From: Gammaproteobacteria bacterium | GTDB lineage: Bacteria > Pseudomonadota > Gammaproteobacteria > CAJXQU01 | Length of the DNA stretch: 60,704 nucleotides | Direction: 5' to 3' | Assembly (NCBI GenBank): GCA_026984775.1 | Contig: JALSRM010000031.1 | Location: 1-60,704, forward strand | Shown: positions 52,845-60,704 of the stretch, one piece after another | Layout of the letters: each line of letters opens with the position of its first letter | Numbering within the stretch: position 1 is the first letter of the stretch | Notes under the pieces: generated by a model | Databases searched by the model: none | Told to the model about the DNA's origin: nothing | The model's input: only the letters and a program-made list of their open reading frames with translations | Position numbers and translations under genes: made by a program

Positions 52845-54449
52845 GTGGACGCAAAAAGATACTTTACAGGTACCATTATTTCAGTATGGGTTTTAATCGG
52901 CCTGACTCGAGCTCACGCACTGACAGTCAATTCTCCACTGCCTATTACTGAAACGGTTATTGTCCAGCCCATTATTGTTTCTGATGATAACGGGAGTCAT
53001 CCTGCAACCTTTTTTGGTAACCCCATCCAGCAAACCACCATCGAGTCACTAATCGACCAAATCTGGGCTCAAGCTGGAATCGATATCACCTTTCTTGCTC
53101 CAAATTCATTACATAACACTTTTGTCAACTGGGGAACAGGCGGTCCTCCCGATAACAGGGGCAACACCAGACCGATTACTGATTTGTTAGACATGGTTTC
53201 CTTTGGTGAGACTGCAGGGGTAACCCACAGCAATCCTGGAATTATCAATATGTTCTTTGTCAGGATTGCTGCAGGATTCAACCTGCAATCCGAATCTACC
53301 GCAGCCGGATTAGCAAAGGTGAACGGTAATGGAATCTCAATGTTTATCGGGTCGAACCTGTTATCCTTCCCACAGGGACAGGAAGTTATTGCCTCTGTTG
53401 TGGCACATGAAATTGGCCATAACCTTGGGCTGGATCATACCCAGAGTCCAAATCTTATGGCCAGTAGTGGCAGTACTCAATATCTTGATGCAGGGCAGAT
53501 TACCATTGCACAGAACAGTGCTCTGTCCCAACCGAAACAGATCACTCATGTCAAAAACGACTTTGACGGCGATGGCATTGCCGATATTCTCTGGAGACAT
53601 GGCTCCAGTGGCAACAACCTGATCTTTTTTATGAACGGCAATACCATCCGAACGAGTACGATCATCAACCGTGAACCTGACCTGTACTGGGAAATTGCCG
53701 CTACAGGTGATTTCAATGGTGACGGGAAGAGTGACATTCTTTGGCGACATGCACTGACCGGTGAGAACCGGATATATTTCATGGATGGAGGCACAATCAG
53801 ATCAATTGCCTCAATCAATGTCGAGGATGATCTCCACTGGAAGATTGCCGGTGTTGGTGACTTTAATGCGGATGGAAAAGACGACATACTCTGGCGGCAC
53901 GGCCTTACCGGAGAGAACTGGCTCTATCTGATGAACGGTTCAACTATCGTACAGAGTTCCAGAATCAATAGGGTCGCAGATCTGGGCTGGCAGATTGTTG
54001 GCATCGGTGATTTCAATGCGGATGGCAAAGACGATATCTTATGGCGGCATCAGGGAAATGGTCGGATCTGGCTATATCAAATGGACAGTACGACTATTGC
54101 CCTGAGTTCTCACGTTGCTTTTACTGGTACCGACTGGATGATTAGGGCAGTAGGAGACCTTGATGGCAACGGTAAAGCCGACATCTTGTGGAGGAATACA
54201 AATTATGGCCGTGTTTGGGCCTACTACATGAACAGCTCTGTGGTTACTGCAAGCCGCCATATCGCGTTTACCAGCCTCGACTGGGAGATTGCATCAGTTG
54301 CAGATTTTGACGGTGATTCCATAGCCGATGTTTTTTGGCGAAACAAAGCCTCCGGCGACGAATGGGTTTATTTCATGGAGGGAACCGGGGTAAGAACAGA
54401 GAGTCATCCAGGCACCCTTGCGGATCCACTCTGGAAGCCTGTTAAATAG
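52845..54449 (+). CDS. Secreted zinc metallopeptidase with FG-GAP/VCBS-type repeats
   Basis: A 534-residue protein from a GTG start, with GGAGA nine bases upstream. A signal peptide (residues 8-26, cut near AHALT) is followed by a metzincin-like peptidase domain (about 30-225) with the zinc site HEIGHNLGLDH and a later NLMAS Met-turn. Residues 240-530 are six FG-GAP-like beta-propeller repeats with DxDxDG calcium loops (for example DFDGDGIADILWRH, DFNADGKDDILWRH). A secreted or surface-bound protease is expected. Its peptidase domain is closely similar to that of the gene at 55188. Confidence 0.85.
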   Translation: MDAKRYFTGTIISVWVLIGLTRAHALTVNSPLPITETVIVQPIIVSDDNGSHPATFFGNPIQQTTIESLIDQIWAQAGIDITFLAPNSLHNTFVNWGTGGPPDNRGNTRPITDLLDMVSFGETAGVTHSNPGIINMFFVRIAAGFNLQSESTAAGLAKVNGNGISMFIGSNLLSFPQGQEVIASVVAHEIGHNLGLDHTQSPNLMASSGSTQYLDAGQITIAQNSALSQPKQITHVKNDFDGDGIADILWRHGSSGNNLIFFMNGNTIRTSTIINREPDLYWEIAATGDFNGDGKSDILWRHALTGENRIYFMDGGTIRSIASINVEDDLHWKIAGVGDFNADGKDDILWRHGLTGENWLYLMNGSTIVQSSRINRVADLGWQIVGIGDFNADGKDDILWRHQGNGRIWLYQMDSTTIALSSHVAFTGTDWMIRAVGDLDGNGKADILWRNTNYGRVWAYYMNSSVVTASRHIAFTSLDWEIASVADFDGDSIADVFWRNKASGDEWVYFMEGTGVRTESHPGTLADPLWKPVK

Positions 54450-54707
54450 GGGCTGGAACTCTCCGCTAGGAAAGTGAAAACGGTTTTTATGAAAAGTTCT
54501 TTCAGCTTCGCTGTCTCTCTTGAGACATAATTGAATGAATTTCTATCTCGATCATGGCAGACAGTTTTCTGCCCTCGTTGCTGATGGCAGGCAAATATCA
54601 ATTATCTTCCATACACCGTTATTCTGATGCTTACCAAACTACCCAGTGTGATGAAAGTCCACAAATACTTCTTGTTCACCTCAAGACGGAATGGGTAAAA
54701 TCACTTC
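54450..54707. other. Spacer between the first metallopeptidase and a small secreted protein
   Basis: 258 bases with a small hairpin TGTCTC-TCTT-GAGACA (54512-54527) and a 30-codon open frame at 54535-54627 that is probably not a gene. No good terminator or promoter is seen. Confidence 0.4.
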
Positions 54708-55121
54708 ATGAAACCTGTAGGAAACGATCGAAATCAGAGGGTTGCCATACACAGATTGATTCGTTACCTGTGCGTTACACCAGCATTGTCTTTTGCACTG
54801 TCAATTTGCCAGGCTGAAACCGGAAGCTCTGTTCTTCTCAGAATACTCGACGGAAAAGACCAGACTTTGGCTGCCCAGACCATCGAATGGTGGCAAGGGG
54901 ACATGAACCAAAAAAGAACTCTGATTTGTCAAAAATCAGCCTGTGCTGAATGGATAATCGAGGATCATCTGGATTTCACGAAAGAACTGCATGTATTGGC
55001 TACCCGGCAAAAGGAAGATGACAAGTACTGCTGGGACCTGTATGAGGGCAGAACTGTAATCGATCCCGATCAGAAAAAGGTCGCCCTTACACTTCATTGG
55101 TCAGAAACTGTTTGCAAATAA
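54708..55121 (+). CDS. Small secreted protein with conserved-looking cysteines
   Basis: A 137-residue protein with a signal peptide (hydrophobic residues about 20-35, cut near CQAET) after a long basic N-terminus. The mature part is mostly beta-strand by pattern, with cysteines in ICQKSAC, KYCWDL and at the C-terminus (ETVCK), suggesting two disulfides. I do not recognise a named family; carboxypeptidase-regulatory-like small proteins are a distant possibility. It lies between two paralogous metallopeptidases on the same strand and might be an inhibitor or accessory factor, by position only. Confidence 0.65.
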   Translation: MKPVGNDRNQRVAIHRLIRYLCVTPALSFALSICQAETGSSVLLRILDGKDQTLAAQTIEWWQGDMNQKRTLICQKSACAEWIIEDHLDFTKELHVLATRQKEDDKYCWDLYEGRTVIDPDQKKVALTLHWSETVCK

Positions 55122-55187
55122 GATAGAGAAAAAATCTGATCTATTCAGAATCTCCTTAATCTCATACCACCAGGAGGGGTTACACGA

Positions 55188-56003
55188 ATGAGACAACAAT
55201 TGAAATCAAGACTGATATTGATTTTATCACTATACGTATCCTTTACTTCTTCCGTATCGGCATTGACCATCAATGCTGCACAACCCATTACGGAGATTGT
55301 GACTGTTCAACCCATCATCGTTTCCGATGATAGCGGAAACAACACGGCGACGTTTTTTGGAAACGCATCACAACAGTCAATCATTGAGGGGCTGATCGAT
55401 CAGATCTGGGCTCAGGCTGGAATTGATGTCAATTTCCTTACCCCTAATTCCTGGAACAATACCTTTGCCAATTGGGGTACTGGCGGCCCACCAAACAATG
55501 CTGGCAATACGCGTCCGACAAGCGACCTCAATACAATGCTTGCAAATGGTTCAACTGCAGGCGTTACACACAGCGATCCCTCCATTATTAATATGTTTTT
55601 TGTCAGGATCGCTGCCGGTTTTAGCTTGCTTTCGAATAATTCTGCAGCGGGACTGGCAAGACTCGGAGGCAACGGTGTCAGTCAATATGTGGGCAGTAAT
55701 CTGCTGAACTCCGCAGGAGGACAGGAGGTGGTCGCCAGTGTTGTTGCCCACGAAATCGGTCATAACCTCGGTTTAGCTCATACGGCAGGAGCGAATCTCA
55801 TGACGCCTGGGAGCAGCGATGAGTTCCTAAATTCTTCCCAAATCGCAGCTGCACTGAACAGTAACCTCTCAGTACCTGTCACCGCACCTGTCCCCGTACC
55901 TGCTGCGTTCTGGTTGTTTGGAAGTGCAATGTTATGGCTGTTCAGAAAACAGTGGTTCATTGCACCGACCCCAACTACATCGCCTAAGGGGTTAGGGATC
56001 TGA
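55188..56003 (+). CDS. Secreted zinc metallopeptidase with VPxPA-CTERM anchor
   Basis: A 271-residue protein with a strong AGGAGGGG site, a signal peptide (about residues 8-25, cut near SVSALT), and the same metzincin-like domain as the gene at 52845: HEIGHNLGLAH zinc site and NLMTPGS Met-turn. The C-terminus is VPVPAAFWLFGSAMLWLFRKQ, a variant exosortase signal (VPxPA, hydrophobic helix, basic end). It thus probably goes through the exosortase route to the envelope, whereas its paralogue carries a propeller. Substrates unknown. Confidence 0.85.
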   Translation: MRQQLKSRLILILSLYVSFTSSVSALTINAAQPITEIVTVQPIIVSDDSGNNTATFFGNASQQSIIEGLIDQIWAQAGIDVNFLTPNSWNNTFANWGTGGPPNNAGNTRPTSDLNTMLANGSTAGVTHSDPSIINMFFVRIAAGFSLLSNNSAAGLARLGGNGVSQYVGSNLLNSAGGQEVVASVVAHEIGHNLGLAHTAGANLMTPGSSDEFLNSSQIAAALNSNLSVPVTAPVPVPAAFWLFGSAMLWLFRKQWFIAPTPTTSPKGLGI

Positions 56004-56008
56004 TCACA

Positions 56009-56128
56009 TCATGGGTTGGTTGCTGTCACCCATTGGCAAAGGACCAGGGTATTCTCAGCCTGCAACACTGCCTGAATCACTTCTTCCGTGGAAATAATCG
56101 TAGCGGAAAGCTGATTTGAGATCCTCAA
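56009..56128 (-). pseudogene. Short coding-like frame, possible remnant or small protein
   Basis: A minus-strand frame of 39 codons from a TTG ends in IISTEEVIQAVLQAENTLVL followed by CQWVTATNP. It reads like protein sequence but has no good ribosome site and lies beyond the terminator of the OmpA gene. It may be a remnant of a lost gene. I do not recognise it. Confidence 0.22.
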
Positions 56129-56160
56129 CTGTATGCTGCATGAGGATGGAACTATGACGC

Positions 56161-56191
56161 AAAAAAAAAGGCTGTGCTTCCTGCAGCAGCC
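56161..56191 (-). terminator. Intrinsic terminator of the OmpA-family lipoprotein gene
   Basis: On the minus strand GGCTG(C)TGC, loop AGGAA and GCACAGCC form a stem with one bulged base, followed by nine Ts (56169-56161). It starts about 30 bases after the stop codon. Confidence 0.82.
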
Positions 56192-56221
56192 CCTCAGGAG
56201 TGAAGGAGGTTTTAATTGATA

Positions 56222-56911
56222 TCAATAGTAAGGTGATTCGTAAGCCTTCTGCTCCTGGCCTTCTACAATGGGTTTGACGTAAATCTCAACTCGACGGTTG
56301 AGTTGGCGACCTGCCTCGGTTTCGTTGGTATCACGTGGTTCTGACTCACCCCGCCCTTCCGTACGGATACGGCTGGCAGGTACTCCACGGCTGATCAGAT
56401 AGTTGGCAACTGCCTGTGCACGGCGTTCGGAAAGTGCCTGATTATAGGCCTCCGAACCAATGCTGTCAGTATGGCCGATTATATGTACCACGGTACGATC
56501 ATACTTCATCAGCACAGCAGCCAATTTGTCCAGCGTGGGATAAAAGGCCGGTTTCACATTATCCTTTCCGAAATCGAAAGAGACCTCATTGTTGACACTC
56601 AGCTTCAGGGTGTCATCCTTCATACGCTCAATCTCGATCTGGTGCTGCTGCTGTTCACGTGCCAGTTCGGCTTCGAATTCAGCCTGCTGATTATCCATAT
56701 AATGACCTACAGCGCCACCCGCCAATGCTCCGACAGCCGCTCCGATCAGTGTTCCTTTAGTATCGTGACCAACAACCTGCCCCACGATAGCACCGGCAGC
56801 AGCGCCTACACCCGCACCTATCTTGGCCCTGCGGTTTGGGTCATCCGGCGTTGCACATGCCGTCAACCCAAGCACCAATACAGAAGAGATCACCAGATTC
56901 TTTTTGTTCAT
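56222..56911 (-). CDS. OmpA-family lipoprotein with glycine zipper (YiaD-like)
   Basis: A 229-residue protein. The lipoprotein signal ends in LTAC (Cys at about residue 19). A glycine-zipper segment (about 30-75, GAGVGAAAGAIVGQVVG and similar) is followed by a helical linker and a C-terminal OmpA-like domain (110-215, HIIGHTDSIGSEAYNQALSERRAQAV and GRGESEPRDTN) that binds peptidoglycan. It likely links outer membrane and cell wall. It resembles E. coli YiaD. It stands alone with its own terminator. Confidence 0.92.
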   Translation of the reverse strand: MNKKNLVISSVLVLGLTACATPDDPNRRAKIGAGVGAAAGAIVGQVVGHDTKGTLIGAAVGALAGGAVGHYMDNQQAEFEAELAREQQQHQIEIERMKDDTLKLSVNNEVSFDFGKDNVKPAFYPTLDKLAAVLMKYDRTVVHIIGHTDSIGSEAYNQALSERRAQAVANYLISRGVPASRIRTEGRGESEPRDTNETEAGRQLNRRVEIYVKPIVEGQEQKAYESPYY

Positions 56912-56980
56912 GCCGTACTCCTGAGTCGATATTATGAAGCGAATTATAGAAGTTTACGGATTAACAAACGCTGAACATTG

Positions 56981-58141
56981 TCACTGTTTTGGATTTGGCT
57001 CAAAAACCAATGTTCCACTATGGACTCGCAGGCTCAAGGCACCATCAAGAAACGATCGCAACTCATTACCGATCATATGCTGACGCCAGCTGGTTGTGAG
57101 CATAGATGGTTCACCCCATAACAATTTCTCCAATTCCTTGCGTGGAGCCAGGATGGCCGGATTGAGATCGTTTTCAGCTGCACGTATCCGAACAATTGCC
57201 ATCATCGCATCAAGTATAGACTCTTGATCAGTCCCAAGTGATTTATTTCCTTTTTTTTCGGGTAAAGGTTCCGGTTCCTGTTGCTGTGCCTTAGTGATGA
57301 TCCTGAGAAGATCCGAACCATATTTCCTAACAATACGGTCATGCATGCCTTTAATCGATGAAAGCCCTTCCCTGTTCACAGGCAACTGCTTGGAAATATC
57401 GATAATCGCATCATCACGCAACAACCAGTTTCGAGGACAGTTCTCTTTTCTTGCGGTCTCCTCGCGCCATTTGGCCAAAGACTGAAGTACAGACAGTTTT
57501 TTTCCCCTAAGACGATTGGCGCTGCGGATGCGTCGCCACGCATGTTCAGTATCCGGTTCATAGATATCCGGATCCGTCATAGCCTCGAAATCCTTTTTCA
57601 GCCATTCGTGCCGTTTTAACGCCTTCATCCGTTCCGTCATTTTTATGTAAATTCGGGCAAGATAGATTACATCATCAACGGCATATCGTAGTTGACCCTT
57701 GTTCAGAGGTCTTCGCTTCCAATCAGTGCGCGTATGAGACTTACTCAGTTCCACACCAAGAATCGCCTTGACTAGATTGCCATAACCCATCTGTTCCGGA
57801 TAGCCAAGCAACGGTGCAGCCAATTGTGTATCGAAAAGGGGAAAAGGAACCGATCCCTGCAGAAAATAGAAGATCTCGAGATCCTGCCTTGCAGAATGGA
57901 AGACCTTGACAATAGAGTGATCGTAAATTAACCCCATCAGCGGTGATAGATCATTGATCACTAATGGATCAATCACAGCAGCCTGGAGACCATCGGTTAT
58001 CTGCAGCAGACACAATTCTGGATAATAGGTCTTTTCCCTTTCGAACTCGGTATCGATTGCTAGCCATGATGACCCCTTGAGTTTGCTGCAGTATTCCTTC
58101 AGAGAAGGAAGGTTATCAATGTAAAGAAATTCCTGAGACAT
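56981..58141 (-). CDS. rnd: Ribonuclease D
   Basis: A 386-residue 3'-5' exoribonuclease for tRNA 3' maturation. The DEDD-type nuclease domain has DTEFEREKTYYPELCLLQ, FHSARQDLEIFYFLQG and YAVDDVIYLARIY. An HRDC domain follows (LSVLQSLAKWREETARKENCPRNWLLRDDAI, about residues 215-275), with a second helical domain after it. It starts 10 bases after the glycosylase stop, so the two may be cotranscribed with rluB. Confidence 0.95.
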   Translation of the reverse strand: MSQEFLYIDNLPSLKEYCSKLKGSSWLAIDTEFEREKTYYPELCLLQITDGLQAAVIDPLVINDLSPLMGLIYDHSIVKVFHSARQDLEIFYFLQGSVPFPLFDTQLAAPLLGYPEQMGYGNLVKAILGVELSKSHTRTDWKRRPLNKGQLRYAVDDVIYLARIYIKMTERMKALKRHEWLKKDFEAMTDPDIYEPDTEHAWRRIRSANRLRGKKLSVLQSLAKWREETARKENCPRNWLLRDDAIIDISKQLPVNREGLSSIKGMHDRIVRKYGSDLLRIITKAQQQEPEPLPEKKGNKSLGTDQESILDAMMAIVRIRAAENDLNPAILAPRKELEKLLWGEPSMLTTSWRQHMIGNELRSFLDGALSLRVHSGTLVFEPNPKQ

Positions 58142-58150
58142 TTTTGTTTA

Positions 58151-58813
58151 TTATTCCTTCCCGGGACAATGATCATTCAAAATGCAGGTTTCACAAACTG
58201 GTCTGGTCTTGCAGAAACTCTTTGCATGATTGACGATCAATGCATGGTATTCATTATAAAGTTGTGTGTTCTTTTCCAGCTCGCTTTCAAAAATCCTGCG
58301 TAATTCTTCATAGCCAAGATCCGGCTCGATCAGACCCAGTCGAAGGAACAGGCGGCGAGTATAGGCATCGATCACAAAAATGGGCCGCTCAAATACATAG
58401 AGAAGTATATCATCAGCAGTCTCAGGACCGATTCCATTAACACTCAACAAGGATTTTCTCAACGCATCGGTTGGCCATTTTGCAAGTTGTTCATACCCTC
58501 CCTGAAACAGATACCAGTCACAGAAATTCTTCAAGCGGCGAGCTTTGACGTTGAAATACCCGGCAGATCGGATCAAATCAGCAAGCTCTTCTACTGAGAT
58601 GGCCATGATCTGATCGGCTGAGAGTGAATTGGCTCGTTTGAGATTGTTAATGGCTTTTTCTACATTGGTCCAGGCGGTATTTTGGGTCAGAATGGCACCG
58701 ACCATCACTTCAAAGGGAGTTTCACCCGGCCACCAGTCCTGATGCCCATAATAGTCCAACAAACGGTGATAGATTCTGTGAAAAGGATTCAGGCGCGCTT
58801 CTTTTTCTTCCAT
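58151..58813 (-). CDS. Endonuclease III-related (MagIII-like) DNA glycosylase
   Basis: A 220-residue HhH-GPD protein. The hairpin is VNGIGPETADDILLYVFERP and the catalytic aspartate lies in FVIDAYTRR. The lysine that makes endonuclease III a lyase is replaced by Glu (GPETA), so it is probably a monofunctional glycosylase, as in MagIII (3-methyladenine). A C-terminal iron-sulfur loop has four cysteines with spacing CX5CX2CX5C; endonuclease III has CX6. The lesion removed is unknown. It overlaps the end of rluB by 25 bases. Confidence 0.85.
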   Translation of the reverse strand: MEEKEARLNPFHRIYHRLLDYYGHQDWWPGETPFEVMVGAILTQNTAWTNVEKAINNLKRANSLSADQIMAISVEELADLIRSAGYFNVKARRLKNFCDWYLFQGGYEQLAKWPTDALRKSLLSVNGIGPETADDILLYVFERPIFVIDAYTRRLFLRLGLIEPDLGYEELRRIFESELEKNTQLYNEYHALIVNHAKSFCKTRPVCETCILNDHCPGKE

Positions 58814-59625
58814 ACTGACTTCGGCTTCTGATGCGTTTTTCTTTTTCTTGGGATTGCCACCGACTCAGGATTGAAATTACGGATACCGGCAAGTTCAGCC
58901 AGCGATTTGACTTCAGTGGGTCCGATGTCCCAGAAATGTCCTGCTCGTACCTGTCGTGGAAGAATAATCGTTCCGTAACGGACTCTCGTCAAGCGGCTCA
59001 CCTGGACACCCTGGGATTCCCAAAGTCGTCGAACTTCCCGATTACGCCCTTCACGTAGGATCACGTGGTACCAGTGATTGACTCCCTCACCTCCGGCGGC
59101 TTTTTCAATTTTATAGAAATTTGCCACCCCATCCTCTAGCTCAACACCCTGCCTCAGCCGCTGAATCATGGCATCATCCACTTCACCATGAATCCGTACT
59201 GCATACTCTCGCTCGATCTCACGTGAGGGGTGCATCAGCTGATTAGCCAGTTCACCGTCCGTTGTGAACAAGAGCAAACCCGATGTATTCAGATCCAGGC
59301 GCCCAACGGCCACCCATCGACCATTGCGCAGCCTCGGCAGACTGTCGAAAACGGTCGGCCGGCCCTCTGGATCATTGCGGCTGCATATCTCACCCATCGG
59401 TTTGTGGTATCCGATCAGGCGGATTGTCTTTTGATGTAGACGATCACTGCAAACCAGATGCCCGTCAACACGGACCTTGTCCTCCTGTGATACGGATTCA
59501 CCGATCGTCGCAACACGGCCGTTAATACTGACACGTCCGGCCCGAATCCACGCCTCCATTTGACGGCGTGAACCGAGCCCGGCCCTGGCCAGTACTTTTT
59601 GTAGTCGTTCCTTGTTTGCCTGCAT
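58789..59625 (-). CDS. rluB: 23S rRNA pseudouridine synthase RluB
   Basis: About 278 residues from the ATG at 59625 (MQANKERLQKVLARAGLGSRRQMEAWI...), giving the N-terminal S4 domain (residues 5-50). The frame extends upstream but that part overlaps the intergenic region and is not expected. The catalytic motif is GRLDLNTSGLLLFTTDG, with Asp in the D-loop, followed by REGRNREVRRLW. A lysine/arginine-rich tail (KRKTHQKPKSVWKKKKR) is common in RluB. It modifies U2605-type sites of 23S rRNA. RluE is an alternative but shorter. Confidence 0.9.
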   Translation of the reverse strand: MQANKERLQKVLARAGLGSRRQMEAWIRAGRVSINGRVATIGESVSQEDKVRVDGHLVCSDRLHQKTIRLIGYHKPMGEICSRNDPEGRPTVFDSLPRLRNGRWVAVGRLDLNTSGLLLFTTDGELANQLMHPSREIEREYAVRIHGEVDDAMIQRLRQGVELEDGVANFYKIEKAAGGEGVNHWYHVILREGRNREVRRLWESQGVQVSRLTRVRYGTIILPRQVRAGHFWDIGPTEVKSLAELAGIRNFNPESVAIPRKRKTHQKPKSVWKKKKRA

Positions 59626-59738
59626 AAGTCTGCTCTTTGACCGGTTTTGGATAAAAGGTCTGGTATATTCCCATAAAAAGCTGTGGAAAAGTAGCTTGAG
59701 GCAGTAGCCAATTTTACATTTGAAACTCGGGTATTGTC

Positions 59739-60704
59739 TTAATCTACAGCGGCAGTAACCTTGCCTGAAGGTATCTGACATCCATGTAACAAATCGAGTT
59801 CAGGTTTATAGACAGAGGAGACCTCAACGTTGAATATACCCAGAACGGTGTGAAAAACAGAATCATGGCTGTAACGCTTGTTGCGATGCTCAGAGAGACA
59901 CTGGAAATCGATACCTTCCTCTTTTTCAAACTCTCCTGACAACCAGACTATAAAAGGAATGTGCTTTTGATCATCGGGTGCAAGAAACCAGGGCAAACCG
60001 TGCAAATAAAGCCCATTCTCACCAAGCGACTCTCCATGGTCAGAGACATAGAGCATAAGCGAGTTATATTTTTTCTGGTTCTTTTTCAAAAATTGGATGA
60101 TGCGGTCAAGGAAGAAGTCAGTGTAGGCAATGGTATTATCATAGGCATTAAGAAGTTCTTCCCGGCTGCACTCCTGAGGAGATGAACTGGTACATTCAGG
60201 TGTAAAGATTCTGAACTCCTTGGGATATCGTTTGTAATATGCGGGCCCATGGCTGCCCTTCTGGTGCAGAATGATAAGTGTATCGGCCGTCTGGCTATCG
60301 ATAAATTTTTCCAGATCCGAAAGGAGTATTTCATCGAAACATTCTTCTTCATTGCACAACTCAGAATGAGTTGCATGGGACAGATCGTCCGTCACTACCC
60401 GCTTGCATACCCCTTTACAACCCGAGTTGTTATCACGCCAAAGAACGGCTATACCGGCTTTGGCTAATACATCCAGCAAGTTCGTATATTGACGTGCCTT
60501 TTCGACACTGTATTGATCTCTTCCAAGATGGGAGAAAATGCAGGGAACGGATTCAGCAGTGGATGTTCCACATGACCATGCATTGGTAAAACTGATCACC
60601 CTTTCCTTTTCAAGATATGGGTTGGTCTTTCTCGAGTAGCCATTCAATGAAAAATTGGATGCCCTTGCAGTCTCACCGATCACGAGCACAGTTACCGTCT
60701 TACC
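59739..60704 (-). CDS. eptA: Lipid A phosphoethanolamine transferase-like (partial)
   Basis: The last 321 codons of a sulfatase-fold membrane enzyme; the N-terminal membrane part lies beyond the window's right edge (the frame is open to the end). The GTG read as a start near 60689 is internal. Motifs are TVLVIGETARASNFSLNGYSRKTNPYL, the nucleophile threonine in CGTSTAESVPCIFSHL, HQKGSHGPAYYKRYP, SDHGESLGENGLYLHG and a zinc-site His/Asp set. It transfers phosphoethanolamine to lipid A in the outer leaflet, changing surface charge. The family also includes paralogues with other acceptors. Confidence 0.88.
   Translation of the reverse strand, partial: GKTVTVLVIGETARASNFSLNGYSRKTNPYLEKERVISFTNAWSCGTSTAESVPCIFSHLGRDQYSVEKARQYTNLLDVLAKAGIAVLWRDNNSGCKGVCKRVVTDDLSHATHSELCNEEECFDEILLSDLEKFIDSQTADTLIILHQKGSHGPAYYKRYPKEFRIFTPECTSSSPQECSREELLNAYDNTIAYTDFFLDRIIQFLKKNQKKYNSLMLYVSDHGESLGENGLYLHGLPWFLAPDDQKHIPFIVWLSGEFEKEEGIDFQCLSEHRNKRYSHDSVFHTVLGIFNVEVSSVYKPELDLLHGCQIPSGKVTAAVD

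Noticed and set aside
54554-54817. An 87-residue frame overlapping the start of the small secreted protein
   Set aside because: No ribosome site and no signal or domain. The overlapping frame at 54708 has a signal peptide and protein-like composition.

Overview
The window looks like a chromosomal segment of a free-living or host-associated gammaproteobacterium. The evidence is the rpoE-rseA-rseB-mucD operon facing nadB, an MSHA-type pilin operon, RapA, RluB, RNase D, YheS, UbiK, ComM and ApaH, all typical of that class. The SoxC/SoxD-type sulfite dehydrogenase pair, a TauE/SafE exporter, a peroxiredoxin-glutaredoxin fusion and a PQQ operon suggest a sulfur-oxidising or methylotrophic relative, but no rRNA or decisive marker is present and the species is left open. 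No insertion sequence, prophage, integrase or CRISPR array was seen.

Layout. 1-5.2 kb: an exosortase (XrtA/EpsI type) faces a PEP-CTERM protein that leads directly into five MSHA-like prepilin genes. 5.2-13.5 kb: a Ser/Thr kinase with a cyclic-nucleotide domain abuts a giant PilZ/DUF1631/degenerate GGDEF-EAL protein, then a membrane carrier and a LysM-like serine hydrolase. 13.6-21.5 kb: the sigma-E operon, then nadB-yciK, a GAF-GGDEF diguanylate cyclase and a PilZ-like protein. 21.8-27.6 kb: peroxiredoxin-glutaredoxin, a flavin disulfide reductase and pqqABCDE, including a 24-residue pqqA. 27.7-30.5 kb: torF-glnK-amtB, with two NtrC-like sites and a sigma-54 promoter. 30.5-35.6 kb: ubiK, comM, apaH, a degenerate-GGDEF/cupin protein and a TesA-like lipoprotein. 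35.6-46.9 kb: soxC-soxD, a small membrane protein, PilZ, a kinase, two Sel1 proteins, tRNA-Arg(CCT), a diguanylate cyclase, a WD40-like lipoprotein and rapA. 47-60.7 kb: a radical SAM protein, a DUF533 protein, yheS-rnm, TauE, two paralogous secreted metallopeptidases, an OmpA lipoprotein, rnd, a DNA glycosylase, rluB and a partial eptA.

How the genes fit together. Two themes recur. The first is second-messenger signalling: two intact diguanylate cyclases, one I-site-only GGDEF, a dead GGDEF-EAL/PilZ hub, two further PilZ proteins and two eukaryotic-type kinases sit around pilus and surface genes. The second is sigma-54: four -24/-12 elements with exact GG-N10-GC spacing precede the diguanylate cyclase at 20.1 kb, pqqA, torF and the small membrane protein at 37.8 kb. 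Only the torF copy has recognisable NtrC enhancers. Surface sorting by exosortase is a third thread (a PEP-CTERM protein at 1.8 kb and a VPxPA-CTERM metallopeptidase at 55.2 kb).
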